The position numbers and the translations under genes are program-made. Positions 54,358 to 61,884 of a DNA stretch of 64,000 nt are shown in pieces. The notes beneath the pieces are model-generated. The model did no database searches, had not been told where the DNA came from, and saw only the letters and a program-made list of their open reading frames with translations. Position 1 is the first letter of the stretch. Every line of letters starts with the position of its first letter. The stretch spans positions 62,001 to 126,000 of the forward strand of contig NZ_JBBLZC010000005.1 of the NCBI RefSeq assembly GCF_037908215.1, read 5' to 3'. This DNA is from Benzoatithermus flavus (GTDB lineage Bacteria; Pseudomonadota; Alphaproteobacteria; Geminicoccales; Geminicoccaceae).

Positions 54358-54775
54358 GGTCTTCTCCGACGGGCCAGCTCGTCACCAGGAGCGTCCGCGG
54401 CAGGTACGCGACGCCGCGCGCGGTCTTGGCGGCGAGGCCGCGGCTGGTGACGACGCACAACGTCTCCATGCCGGCCTCCGCGACGCGGATCAGCCCGACA
54501 TCGCCCTGCCGCGCGGCCGCCGCCTCCGGCCGGGGCGGGCCGATGAGCGCGGTGACGAGCGCGGCCAGGCCGCCGTGATCGGCCAGGACCGCCTCGGCCT
54601 CGTCGCGGCTGCCGTAGGTGCCGCGCCAGGACGCGGCCGGGTCCTCGCCCGTCATCGCCTCGAGCGCACCGGACGCGAACATCGCGCAGTCGTGCAGGCC
54701 ATAGGCGAAGCCGACCCGGCGCTGCGTGTCGAGCCAGCGCATCAGCCGGAGCTTCCAGTCGGGTCGCCGTCGCAT
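54350..54775 (-). CDS. Phage DUF6950/NlpC-P60-like tail protein
   Basis: The 141-residue protein has RVGFAYGLHDCAMFASGALE, where Cys is the probable nucleophile of a papain-like (NlpC/P60-type) fold, and a central ARQGDVGLIRV strand with a later VTSRGLAAK. In lambda and GTA-like tails such proteins (gpK-like) sit just before the tail tip gene, as here. ATG 54775 overlaps the stop of the preceding gene remnant as TGATG. Because of an upstream deletion, this frame is also fused to the tape-measure start. Confidence 0.8.
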   Translation of the reverse strand: MRRRPDWKLRLMRWLDTQRRVGFAYGLHDCAMFASGALEAMTGEDPAASWRGTYGSRDEAEAVLADHGGLAALVTALIGPPRPEAAAARQGDVGLIRVAEAGMETLCVVTSRGLAAKTARGVAYLPRTLLVTSWPVGEDHG

Positions 54776-54900
54776 CAGCCCGGGCCCTGGACGAGATGGG
54801 GCCAGACCACCGCCCGGCTCTCCACCCCGGTCAGGTACTCGAAGAAGTCGTCGTCGGGGTACGTCGCCTTGTGCGCGGCATGGCTGTGGCGGAGATCCGA
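54775..54900 (-). pseudogene. C-terminal remnant of a phage minor tail protein (DUF2163-type)
   Basis: A frame different from the surrounding fusion ORF encodes HAAHKATYPDDDFFEYLTGV and ends VVWPHLVQGPG at TGA 54777-54775, overlapping the DUF6950 ATG in normal phage fashion. This is the last 41 codons of a tail gene that lost its remaining sequence in the deletion that also removed the end of the tape-measure gene. Confidence 0.6.
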
Positions 54901-55447
54901 GGGCCGACCGCTCCTGGTCGCGCACCGCGTCGGATGCTTCCCGCATCCGCCGGATATGGCCGTCGATGGTCTCCGAAAGGTCCTTTACCGAGCCATCGAG
55001 ACGCTCGTTGAGCGCCGCGATCGGGTCGGCGGCCTCCTCGTAGTCCGCGAACGCGCTCACCAGGGCGGCGAGCCCGCCGGCGGCTGCAAGCGCGACGCCC
55101 GCCCACGGGCTCAGGATGGGAGCGACCTGCGAGCCCTGCTGTACGAAGGCGGTCAGGAAGCCCTGGCCGCTGGCGAGCTGCACGAACAGGTCATTGAGCT
55201 GCAGCGGCAGCTGGCTCAGGACCTGGTTCGCCTTACCAGCCTCGATGTTGAAGCCGAGGAGCCCGCGGGTCGCAGCCCCGATGCCCTCGCCCGCTTGCTG
55301 CCCAGCGCCCCCGACCTTGCCGAGCTCCTCGGCGCCGTTCTTGGCCGTGGCGACGAACCGGCCGAGCTCGTCGCGCGCCCGGCCGACCTTCTCGACCAGC
55401 TCGGTGGCGTCGGCCCGCAGCACCATCGCGAGCTGAAGGTCAGCCAT
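54901..55447 (-). pseudogene. Truncated phage tape-measure protein
   Basis: ATG 55447 starts a tail-length tape-measure N-terminus: LQLAMVLRADATELVEKVGR, long helical Ala/Glu/Gly segments and a hydrophobic stretch (PWAGVALAAAGGLAALVSAF). About 182 codons remain where tape-measure genes usually have 600 or more. The homologous part ends near 54900 at a deletion junction. The frame then runs through the minor-tail remnant out of phase and into the DUF6950 gene, forming a 366-codon chimera to 54350. Confidence 0.7.
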
Positions 55448-55818
55448 CAGCCGTCGTCCTCGGCAAAGCCCTCGAGCGCCCCGGCCTCGAGGTAGCGCAG
55501 GTCGTCGAGGAGCTGCGGCGTCGCCGCGATGCCCAGCCAGTCGGCTGTGGCCCGCACGGCCGGATAGTCGAGCCCGACCGGCACCCCCGCGCTGCCGGCG
55601 CGGCGCCACTGGGTGGCGCAGGCCATGAACAGCCGCACCGGCTCGACCTCGTCGCGCAGAAGCGGGTGCGGCTCGCGGTGGCGGCGCCCACGCGCGGCCA
55701 GCTGGGCCGCCGCCTCGGGGCCGAGCCCGAGCGCCTGTGCCTGCTCGGCGAGGCCGTCACGGCTCGTGGATGCCGGTCGGCGGACATGGCGCGCCCAGGC
55801 CTTGCCCGCCGCCCTCAG
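55447..55818 (-). CDS. Tail chaperone T-extension (DUF1799-like), made by predicted -1 frameshift
   Basis: This frame encodes LRAAGKAWARHV, then FMACATQWRRAG and LGIAATPQLLDDLRYLEA, resembling DUF1799 phage proteins that sit between tail chaperone and tape measure. It has no ATG or GTG upstream of a lone internal Met, so independent initiation is unlikely. It joins the preceding chaperone by a -1 shift at A AAA AAC (55824-55818). The fusion adds about 123 residues, as in lambda gpG/gpGT. Its TGA overlaps the tape-measure ATG (TGATG). Confidence 0.75.
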   Translation of the reverse strand: MRAAGKAWARHVRRPASTSRDGLAEQAQALGLGPEAAAQLAARGRRHREPHPLLRDEVEPVRLFMACATQWRRAGSAGVPVGLDYPAVRATADWLGIAATPQLLDDLRYLEAGALEGFAEDDG

Positions 55819-56138
55819 TTTTTTGCCCGCCGCCCGATCAGCGCGTCGAGCAGCGTCTTGGCTACCGCCAGCCTGACGAAGGGGATCGCGATCAGCCGCT
55901 CGCGCATCGGCTCGGAGAAGGGCACGTCCTGGCCGTCCTCGCCGGCGATCCCGGCCCAGCCGTCCCAGGTCCGCCGCAACGCCTCCTGGTCGCCGAGCCT
56001 CCCGGCCAGGATCTCCTCCATCGCATCCAGGCTCACGGTGAAGCTCGCCGAGAAGCTCTGGAGCGTGGGCGCGCCGACGCCGGGCACGGCGACCTCGACG
56101 GTGGCGCTGAAGGAATAGGCGTCCTTGATCACGAACAT
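55815..56138 (-). CDS. Phage tail assembly chaperone (gpG-like)
   Basis: The 107-residue protein starts MFVIKDAYSFSATVEVAVPG and has an acidic helical C-terminal half ending RRAKN. Its position after the tail tube gene and before the tape measure is that of lambda gpG. The last codons GCA AAA AAC TGA form a canonical A AAA AAC -1 slippery heptamer immediately before the stop codon. It would bind the tape measure and recruit tail tube subunits. Confidence 0.8.
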   Translation of the reverse strand: MFVIKDAYSFSATVEVAVPGVGAPTLQSFSASFTVSLDAMEEILAGRLGDQEALRRTWDGWAGIAGEDGQDVPFSEPMRERLIAIPFVRLAVAKTLLDALIGRRAKN

Positions 56139-56141
56139 CGG

Positions 56142-57065
56142 TCATCTCGCGGTAATGGTGAGCTCGTCCACCCCACCCTCGCAGATGACCAGGGCCATCT
56201 GCTGGTAGAGGATGCCGTCCTGGAAGCTGTCCTGCGGCTGCAGGGGCTGCACCTTGGAGCAGCTCACCTCGACGATGTTGCCGGCCGTGGTGCCATGGGT
56301 GAGCTGCAAGGCGTCGAGCGTCCGGGCGTCGGCGACGTCGCGCCAGCTCCTGGTGGCGACTGGTGGCGCCTCGACGGTGATCGAGCCGCGCGTGCTGCGT
56401 TGGCCGCTGTACTGGACGTCCCGGCCGCCGATCAGGTCGCGGTGCTTGGGGCTGAGGCCGGCCTGGATCTGGAAGGCGCTCACGACCGAGGCCAGCCCGT
56501 GCAGCGTGCAGGTCGTGTTGTTCTTGTTGACCGGCACCGGCTCCTTCCAGGTGCCAAGCGTCGGCGTCGGAACCGCGGCAGCGCTCGGAGGCGCGTAGAG
56601 GCCCGTGAAGTCGAAGCGGATGCTCGGGATTTGGTTGGTCGGCGCCTCGATCGTGAAGGTGCCGCGCGACCCCAGCACTTTGTGGAGCTCGCCGTCGAGG
56701 TAATAGTAGAAGCCGAGCGACTCGGGGCTGCCGACGACGAACCTGTACTGCGCCTTGACGCCGGGCGTGATCAGCTCGGCCATCTTGCAGCCGCGCAGCA
56801 GCTTGCCCCAAGCCGGGGCCGTGCCGGGCGTGCCGGAGCCGGCGAGATCGGTGCGGAAGCTCAAGGTGACGAACTGGTCGGCGTAGAGGCTGGCGAGGCT
56901 GCCCTCGCTCGGCTTGACCGGCCGGCGCGCGATCTCGGTGGACTGGATCCGGTGCTGCAGATCGAACACCAGGAGCGCGTCGGCGCTGGCGGTGGGTGCA
57001 GGATCCTGGCCGTAGGCGGCCTCGACCCTAGCGAGCAGGACCTGCTGCGTCTGGAACCGCGGCAC
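56142..57065 (-). CDS. Phage tail tube protein
   Basis: The 307-residue protein has a beta-rich composition and a QTQQVLLARVEAAYGQDPAP N-terminus typical of alphaproteobacterial phage tail tube proteins, with RPVKPSEGSLASLY and a QLTHGTTAGNIVEVSCSKVQ segment. It should polymerise as the inner tube of a non-contractile tail. It lies 3 bp before the chaperone gene. Confidence 0.82.
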   Translation of the reverse strand: MPRFQTQQVLLARVEAAYGQDPAPTASADALLVFDLQHRIQSTEIARRPVKPSEGSLASLYADQFVTLSFRTDLAGSGTPGTAPAWGKLLRGCKMAELITPGVKAQYRFVVGSPESLGFYYYLDGELHKVLGSRGTFTIEAPTNQIPSIRFDFTGLYAPPSAAAVPTPTLGTWKEPVPVNKNNTTCTLHGLASVVSAFQIQAGLSPKHRDLIGGRDVQYSGQRSTRGSITVEAPPVATRSWRDVADARTLDALQLTHGTTAGNIVEVSCSKVQPLQPQDSFQDGILYQQMALVICEGGVDELTITAR

Positions 57066-57068
57066 GGC

Positions 57069-57284
57069 TCAGCCCTCCTCGCCCGGACCGCCCCCGGCCG
57101 GCGCGGGGTCGTCCGGCGGGCCGCTCCGGTCGCGCGGCCCGCCCGCGGCGTAGGCCGGCGGCTCGGTCCAGGCGATCCGCCGCACCTCGCCGGTCTCGGG
57201 GTCGACGACGTAGCTGCCGCCCGCGAGCGGGGTGACCTCCCCCGTGGCCGGGTCGACGATATAGTGGGTGCCCGGTGGGGCCAT
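57069..57284 (-). CDS. Small phage protein with VDP-TGEV repeats (71 aa)
   Basis: ATG 57284 overlaps the stop of the tail terminator gene (TGATG). The sequence carries two similar units, HYIVDPATGEVTPL and SYVVDPETGEVRRI, followed by a Pro/Gly/Asp-rich tail. I recognise no family. The tight spacing in the tail operon supports it as a real gene. Confidence 0.7.
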   Translation of the reverse strand: MAPPGTHYIVDPATGEVTPLAGGSYVVDPETGEVRRIAWTEPPAYAAGGPRDRSGPPDDPAPAGGGPGEEG

Positions 57285-57709
57285 CACACGCTCCACTGGT
57301 AGAAAGACGTGGCGTACCCCTCGACCCACCAGGCGATGCCGACGACGACGTCGACGAAGGCGCCCCGCACCAGCGTGCAGGGTTGGGCCGCCTCGGGCGG
57401 CACCCAGCCGACCAGGGCGGCGCGGACGACGGCGACGGTGGGCTCGAGCTGGTCGATCACGCCGGCCTCGCGGTCGGCGCCGGTGGCGGCGACCCCGAGC
57501 AGCACGGCGAAGCGCCGGGTCACCTTCTGCGAGACGGCGGCCGTGGCGAGCCGATTCGGGGCCGCCTGATCGCTCGCGAGGTAGACGTGCGCGCAGGGCA
57601 GCATGGTGCGGTCGCCCTGCTTGATGATGGCGGCGAGATCGGTCGTGGGCTGCACGCGCCGCAAGGCCGTGGCCTGGTCGCGGAGGCGGGCGACGACGGC
57701 TTCGATCAT
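57284..57709 (-). CDS. Phage tail terminator-like protein (Mu gp37-like)
   Basis: The 141-residue protein starts MIEAVVARLRDQATALRRVQ and has an alpha/beta pattern with VTRRFAVLLGV and GIAWWVEGYATSFYQWSV, like the small tail terminator proteins encoded between gpG-like and tail tube genes. It overlaps the upstream gpG-like gene by ATGA. It should cap the tail tube at the head-proximal end. Confidence 0.75.
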   Translation of the reverse strand: MIEAVVARLRDQATALRRVQPTTDLAAIIKQGDRTMLPCAHVYLASDQAAPNRLATAAVSQKVTRRFAVLLGVAATGADREAGVIDQLEPTVAVVRAALVGWVPPEAAQPCTLVRGAFVDVVVGIAWWVEGYATSFYQWSV

Positions 57710-58206
57710 GCGCCTGCCGCCTCCCGCAGCTGGTGGGCGACGATGGCGAGGATGTCCTCGCGATCGTCGTCGCCGAGGCCGAGGAACGGCCGGGCCGGGA
57801 TGGTCACCTCCTTGACGGCGATCGGTGTGCCGTCGGCGAGCCGGAAGCGGAGATAAGGCGCCTGCTTGGCCCGGATCGTGCCGCCGAACTGGTGGAGCGC
57901 CGCATAGAGCACGTTGGTGCCGATCTCGACCCGGTCGCCCGTGGCGACGTGGGTGATCGAGGCGACCAGGCGGCCGGTGTCCTTGAGCGTCTGCCCGCCC
58001 TGGAGCCGCGCCCGCAGCGACGGCAGCCACGCACTCCCGTCCGGGCCGCGCTGGTCCTCGAACCGGAGCTGGGTGTTCTTGACCAGCGTGCGGCCGATCT
58101 CGTCCATGACGGGCCCGAGGTCCTGGCCGAGCTCGAGCAACCGGCCGAGCGCTGCACGGACCTCGGCATCCTCGACCCGGATCTCGAAGCCGGCGCCGCT
58201 CATCAC
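57706..58206 (-). CDS. Phage virion morphogenesis protein (Mu gpG-like)
   Basis: The 166-residue protein matches the PF05069-type family: RTLVKNTQLRFEDQRGPDGS, LKDTGRLVASI, YAALHQFGGTI and a C-terminal IPARPFLGLGDDDREDI. In Mu the homologue is linked to tail assembly. Start codons ATG 58206 and 58203 overlap the preceding gene stop (ATGATGA). Confidence 0.85.
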   Translation of the reverse strand: MMSGAGFEIRVEDAEVRAALGRLLELGQDLGPVMDEIGRTLVKNTQLRFEDQRGPDGSAWLPSLRARLQGGQTLKDTGRLVASITHVATGDRVEIGTNVLYAALHQFGGTIRAKQAPYLRFRLADGTPIAVKEVTIPARPFLGLGDDDREDILAIVAHQLREAAGA

Positions 58207-58622
58207 AGGCCCCGCAAGGAAGCGCGGGAGAACACCCGCTCGGGGCCAGCGAAGGCGGCCTCGCCCGCCGGGGCCGCAGCCGGGGCGCCGCCCGCGAGGT
58301 CGAGCTCGGCCTTGCCGGCGGCGAGGTCCTTGAGCGTGGCGAGCGCATCCTCGTAGCGCCGCCGCACGTCCTCGGGCTGGGCGCCGGGGTGGAGCTTGTA
58401 GAAGGCGATGTCGCAGGCGAGCGCTAGGAGCAGCGGCGGCGTGGTCGGGAGCGGCAGCTCGTAGCGCCCGGCGAGGTAGGCGTTGACGATGGCGTCGGCA
58501 TCGTCGAGCGCCTGGGCCACCACGGCGGCGTCGATCGCCTGGTCGTCGTCGCGGTCGGCGATCTGCAGGAGCTGGGCAACCCCGTAGCGCCGCTCGAGGT
58601 CGGCCTGGCTGGCGTAGCTCAT
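58203..58622 (-). CDS. DUF1320 phage protein (Mu gp36-like)
   Basis: The 139-residue protein starts SYASQADLERRYG and has ADAIVNAYLAGRYELPLP and LLLALACDIAFYKLHP, hallmarks of the DUF1320/gp36 family of connector-type proteins. ATG 58622 overlaps the preceding lysin gene stop (ATGA). It lies directly upstream of the gpG-like gene, as in Mu-like phages. Confidence 0.87.
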   Translation of the reverse strand: MSYASQADLERRYGVAQLLQIADRDDDQAIDAAVVAQALDDADAIVNAYLAGRYELPLPTTPPLLLALACDIAFYKLHPGAQPEDVRRRYEDALATLKDLAAGKAELDLAGGAPAAAPAGEAAFAGPERVFSRASLRGL

Positions 58623-59020
58623 GCCAGCCTCAGGAACTCGTGGGCGCCGTGTCGGGCGGTGACCTTCTTGGGGTCGTACCAGGCGGGCAGGCGCTCGAGG
58701 GCCTTGGGGTTGAGGTAGTGGTCGGCGCCGCCGGTGTTGTCCGGGATGATGCCGGCGATCACACCCCAGGCGATCGCCATGCAACGCAGGAACTGCGGGC
58801 TCTCGAGATCGACCACGGCCATCGCCGCGCGGTTGCCGTCGTCCCAACAGGAGAACTGCCGGGGCTTGAGGCAGACCGCGGCGAGCGCGGTGCGCAGCGG
58901 CCCCTTGAGCCAGCGGGTGCGGATCACGTGCGCGACCGCCACCTTGCCCTCGTCGGGCTCGCCGCGCGCCTCGCCGTAGAGCGTGCGCGCCATGACGTCG
59001 ATGTCCCAGGGGGTCAGCAT
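58619..59020 (-). CDS. SleB-type cell wall hydrolase (phage endolysin)
   Basis: The 133-residue protein starts MLTPWDIDVMARTLYGEARG and has the Hydrolase_2/SleB features RTLYGEARGE (catalytic Glu), VAVAHVIRTR, FSCWDD and the end motif TGGADHYLNP. It should cut peptidoglycan glycan strands. No signal peptide is present, so export would need a holin. It is the first gene of the leftward morphogenesis run. Confidence 0.88.
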   Translation of the reverse strand: MLTPWDIDVMARTLYGEARGEPDEGKVAVAHVIRTRWLKGPLRTALAAVCLKPRQFSCWDDGNRAAMAVVDLESPQFLRCMAIAWGVIAGIIPDNTGGADHYLNPKALERLPAWYDPKKVTARHGAHEFLRLA

Positions 59021-59050
59021 GGGCTCTCGTGGCCTCGCTCGCGGTGGTGA

Positions 59051-59122
59051 GGGGTGGCGGCGGCCGAGATGGTCGCCAAGGCCCGCGCGATCGGCGCCGT
59101 CCTGCCGGAGGCACGGCCATGA
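59051..59122 (+). pseudogene. Possible C-terminal remnant of a lost phage early gene
   Basis: A 23-codon frame ends AAAEMVAKARAIGAVLPEAR-Pro and stops at TGA 59120-59122, overlapping the next ATG (ATGA) in the manner of the other early genes. A stop codon lies just upstream at 59048-59050. It may be the end of an early gene whose body was removed at the junction with the leftward morphogenesis genes. Very short, so uncertain. Confidence 0.25.
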
Positions 59123-59235
59123 GCGCCCCCTCCGACCGCAGGCTGCCCCTGCCGCTGGCGGTGTGGGGCATGCTGCTGGCCTCGGCCGCCCTCTGGGCAC
59201 TGCTGATCACCCTGATCCTGTGGTGGGTGTCATGA
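59119..59235 (+). CDS. Small phage membrane protein (38 aa)
   Basis: ATG 59119 has CCGGAGG upstream. It is almost entirely one membrane helix (about residues 11-36, AVWGMLLASAALWALLITLI). It overlaps the next gene by 4 bp (ATGA). It could be a holin-like or accessory membrane peptide; no family is recognised. Confidence 0.6.
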   Translation: MSAPSDRRLPLPLAVWGMLLASAALWALLITLILWWVS

Positions 59236-59756
59236 CCGAGCCGCGTCTCCTTTTCGTCGAGCAGGCCCGAGCCGTGGTCGGCTTCGTCGAGAGCGCCTGG
59301 GACCGCCTCTACCCGCGCTGGCGGGCGAGCGACGGCGCCGAGGCCATGCGTCAGGCCGATATCAAGGACACGCTCGCCGCCGTGCGCGAGCACAGCTTGA
59401 CCTTCCTCGTCGCCTGGGGCGCCGTCTGCGGCGTGCCCGAGGCCGGCGTGCGCAAGCTCGTGCGCCGGCTCGAGGCCGAGGCCATCAAGGCGCGCCTGGG
59501 AGGCTCGGTGGGTGCCATGACGACCTCCGCCACGACGATCGATGGTGTCTCCTTCCTGGCGTGGGTCGCCGTCGGCCGACACGGCTGCCAGTGGTGCGCC
59601 TACCTCGCCAGCACCGGTCTGCTCCGCACCGCGACCGAGCCCACCGCAGGCGAGGCGCTCGCGGCGGCGGCGGCTTTCCTTGCTGGCGCAGGCCGCGGCT
59701 CGCGCCAGCGTCGCCGCCCGGCTCCCTGCCGCAGCCCGCTCGGGGGCGCGCCATGA
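59232..59756 (+). CDS. Hypothetical phage protein (174 aa)
   Basis: ATG 59232 overlaps the preceding stop (ATGA), and its own stop overlaps the next start. The N-terminal 90 residues are regular and helical (FVEQARAVVGFVESAWDRLY; ADIKDTLAAVREHSLTFLVA). The C-terminal third turns Arg/Pro/Ser-rich, so a late frameshift is possible. No family is recognised. Confidence 0.65.
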   Translation: MTEPRLLFVEQARAVVGFVESAWDRLYPRWRASDGAEAMRQADIKDTLAAVREHSLTFLVAWGAVCGVPEAGVRKLVRRLEAEAIKARLGGSVGAMTTSATTIDGVSFLAWVAVGRHGCQWCAYLASTGLLRTATEPTAGEALAAAAAFLAGAGRGSRQRRRPAPCRSPLGGAP

Positions 59757-60292
59757 CGCTGCGCCCACTCGAGGCCGAGGCTGTGCCGCCCGTGGTGGCG
59801 GCCGCCTTCGAGCGCTTCTGGCAGGCCTACCCCGCCCGGAGCCCCAACCCCAAGGCCCAAGCCCGGCAGGTCTTCGCCCGGCTCGTCGCCGGCGGCGCCG
59901 AGCCGGAGCGGCTGGTGGCGGCGGCCGAAACCTTCGCCGCCGAGTGCGCCTGCAAGGGCATCGCGGCCGCGTTCGTGCCGCACGCCCGCACCTGGCTCTA
60001 CCAGCGCCGCTACGAGGACTACCTCGCCATCCCTCAGCCTTTGCCGCTCCCGGAGCCCGAGCCCGCCATGCCGCTCAACCCGCATTCCGCTACGCTCAAG
60101 GAGGCCTTCCGGCACCTCGCCGAGGCCGAGTACCGCCACTTCATCGCCCCGCTCGAGGTGGCGATCGAGGCCGGGAGGGCCACGGTCACCGCCCCGTCCC
60201 GCTTCCAGGCCGATCATGTGCGCAGCCGCTGGCTCGGCGACATCCGCCGGGCGCTCGGCTGCCGCGAGATCCGGATCGAGGTCCGGCGATGA
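59753..60292 (+). CDS. Phage replication-type protein with DnaA_N-like C-terminal domain
   Basis: The 179-residue protein starts with a helical domain (FWQAYPARSPNPKAQARQVF; FVPHARTWLYQRRYEDYL) seen in phage and plasmid replication helper proteins. After a Pro-rich linker (about 94-108) comes a DnaA N-terminal-like domain (EYRHFIAPLEVAIEAGRATV; SRFQADHVRSRWLGDIRRAL). This layout suggests a helicase-loading or DnaA-mimicking role in phage replication. Overlapping start and stop codons tie it to its neighbours. Confidence 0.7.
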   Translation: MTLRPLEAEAVPPVVAAAFERFWQAYPARSPNPKAQARQVFARLVAGGAEPERLVAAAETFAAECACKGIAAAFVPHARTWLYQRRYEDYLAIPQPLPLPEPEPAMPLNPHSATLKEAFRHLAEAEYRHFIAPLEVAIEAGRATVTAPSRFQADHVRSRWLGDIRRALGCREIRIEVRR

Positions 60293-60558
60293 CGACGGGT
60301 GGCTGGTACGAGAGCGCCGAGTGCCGGGAGCTCGCCGACCGGCTCGGCGCCATCCTCGAGCAGGCCGAGGCCGGCGGCCGCGGCCAGGAGGCGTTCGCGC
60401 TGGTGATGGGGGCGGTGGTGGCGGGGCTCGCCGCAATCGAGCCCGCGCGCGAGCGGGCCCGGTTCGTAGCCGAGCTCGTGCGCGACCTTCCTGGCCAGGT
60501 CGAGCGCATGGCCGAGATGCGCCGGACGCTGCTCGCGGGGGCGGCCGGCCATGGCTGA
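60289..60558 (+). CDS. Hypothetical phage protein (89 aa)
   Basis: ATG 60289 overlaps the preceding stop (ATGA). The protein is helical and Ala/Glu/Arg-rich (CRELADRLGAILEQAEAGGR; RARFVAELVRDLPGQVERMA). No family is recognised. Its end overlaps gemA by 8 bp. Confidence 0.65.
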   Translation: MTTGGWYESAECRELADRLGAILEQAEAGGRGQEAFALVMGAVVAGLAAIEPARERARFVAELVRDLPGQVERMAEMRRTLLAGAAGHG

Positions 60559-61018
60559 CGCCGCGACCAGGGCCGGCGCGCCCGTGCGCAAGTCGAGCGC
60601 AAGTCGAGGCAAAGTCGACCCGAGATCGCGGCGGATCGCGCTGATCCACGCCGGCAAGCGCCGGCTCGGGCTGGGCGATGGCGAGTACCGCCTGCTGCTG
60701 CGCCGGGTCACTGGCAAGGGCAGCTCGGCCGAGCTCGACCTCGAGCAGCTCGACCTGGTCGTGGACGCGCTGCGCCGGCTCGGATTCGGCGTACGGCCCA
60801 AACGCAAGCTCAATCCCCTGCAGCGCAAGATCGTGGTGCTGTGGGCCGAGCTGGGCAAAGCCGGCGTGCTCCGCGACCGCTCCGACCGGGCGCTCGACCG
60901 CTTCGTCAAGCGCCAGACCGGGGTGGACGCCGTGCAATGGCTCGCCTCCAACCAGGCGGCGCAGGTGGTCGAGGCGCTCAAAGGCTGGCGCGTGCGCGAG
61001 GGGATCGCGCTGGCGTGA
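60551..61018 (+). CDS. GemA-like phage regulator (DUF1018, Mu gp16)
   Basis: The 155-residue protein matches GemA/DUF1018: IALIHAGKRRLGLGDGEYRL, then LRRVTGKGSSAELDLEQL and a C-terminal GVDAVQWLASNQAAQVVEAL. Mu GemA modulates host gene expression and supercoiling, and family members are found in the early region of Mu-like phages. The next gene starts with GTG overlapping its stop (GTGA). Confidence 0.88.
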   Translation: MADAATRAGAPVRKSSASRGKVDPRSRRIALIHAGKRRLGLGDGEYRLLLRRVTGKGSSAELDLEQLDLVVDALRRLGFGVRPKRKLNPLQRKIVVLWAELGKAGVLRDRSDRALDRFVKRQTGVDAVQWLASNQAAQVVEALKGWRVREGIALA

Positions 61019-61404
61019 GCCGGGTGAGCTGGCCTGCGACCCTGCAGCTCATCGCCGACGCGCTCGGCGACGCCGAGGCGCTGCGCCTGGCCGCCGCCTA
61101 TGGCGGCCGCAAGCTGTTCGTGCCGCTCAGCCTGCCGCCGGGCCACGCCCTCGAGCGCGAGCTCGGCCGCGAGCTCGCCGAGGCAGTGGTCCGGCTCTTG
61201 GGCCCGGGCCACGTCGAGATTCCCTTGGGCCCGCTGGCGGGCGTGCGCCAGCGGGCCATCGCTTTGGCGCGGGCGGTCCTGGAAGGTGGCTCGGCGAACC
61301 AGATCGCCGCCCGCACGGGCTACCACATCCGCAGCGTGCATCGCGCCCGTGCCGCGCTTCGCCGCACCGGCGAGGACGACGGCCAGCCCGGCCTGTTCGA
61401 CTGA
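61015..61404 (+). CDS. Mor-family phage middle transcription activator
   Basis: GTG 61015 overlaps the gemA stop. The 129-residue protein has the Mor layout: an N-terminal dimerisation part (TLQLIADALGDAEALRLAAA; YGGRKLFVPLSLPP), the core strand VEIPLGPLAGVRQR, and a C-terminal helix-turn-helix (GGSANQIAARTGYHIRSVHR). In Mu, Mor activates middle transcription and immediately follows gemA. This gene pair is the strongest evidence for a Mu-like origin. Confidence 0.87.
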   Translation: MSRVSWPATLQLIADALGDAEALRLAAAYGGRKLFVPLSLPPGHALERELGRELAEAVVRLLGPGHVEIPLGPLAGVRQRAIALARAVLEGGSANQIAARTGYHIRSVHRARAALRRTGEDDGQPGLFD

Positions 61405-61582
61405 GCGCCGGGGCGGCCGCGGGCCACCGGGCGGCGCAAGACCACAATCCTAGATTTCGGCGGGCGATGCGCCAAAAGCGCTTGGAGCGGCGTTTGCGCT
61501 CGCCTTAGAAGCGAAATGGCATAGCCACATTTCCGGCTGTGAAATAGAGGCCGAAAGCCGCGCGGATGCTGGGTTTTCCGGA

Positions 61583-61687
61583 AGTCCGAATCGCCCACGA
61601 ACTCCGAATCAGCTCCGAAATAGGAACGCGATGATTGCTGGCTCACGATTCGGAGTTCGGCTTGCCGACTGCAGAAGTCCGAAATAG
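61583..61687. repeat. TCCGAA repeat cluster with 13-bp dyad
   Basis: Four direct copies of [GC]TCCGAA[TA] occur at 61585, 61602, 61613 and 61677 (approximate starts). A fifth copy is inverted. The second copy and the inverted one form a perfect 13-bp dyad, CGAACTCCGAATC (61598-61610) and GATTCGGAGTTCG (61647-61659). Two copies extend to CCGAAATAG. Such arrays in Mu-like phages serve repressor or transposase binding. Confidence 0.6.
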
Positions 61688-61884
61688 ATTGGCATCGGCC
61701 GTCCGGCGGCCCGCACCAATTTTTGCTGATATGGCAAAGGCTTATCCCAGGAGATCCCGGTTGATCCGGCCTGGTCCCGCAGGGCGGTGATTTGTCCCTC
61801 TACAACGGCTTGCGGCAGGCGGGCAAAACCGAAAGCGCCTCGCCTTGCTTGCCCGGTGCTTACCCGATCGCCGATCCCGAAAAT

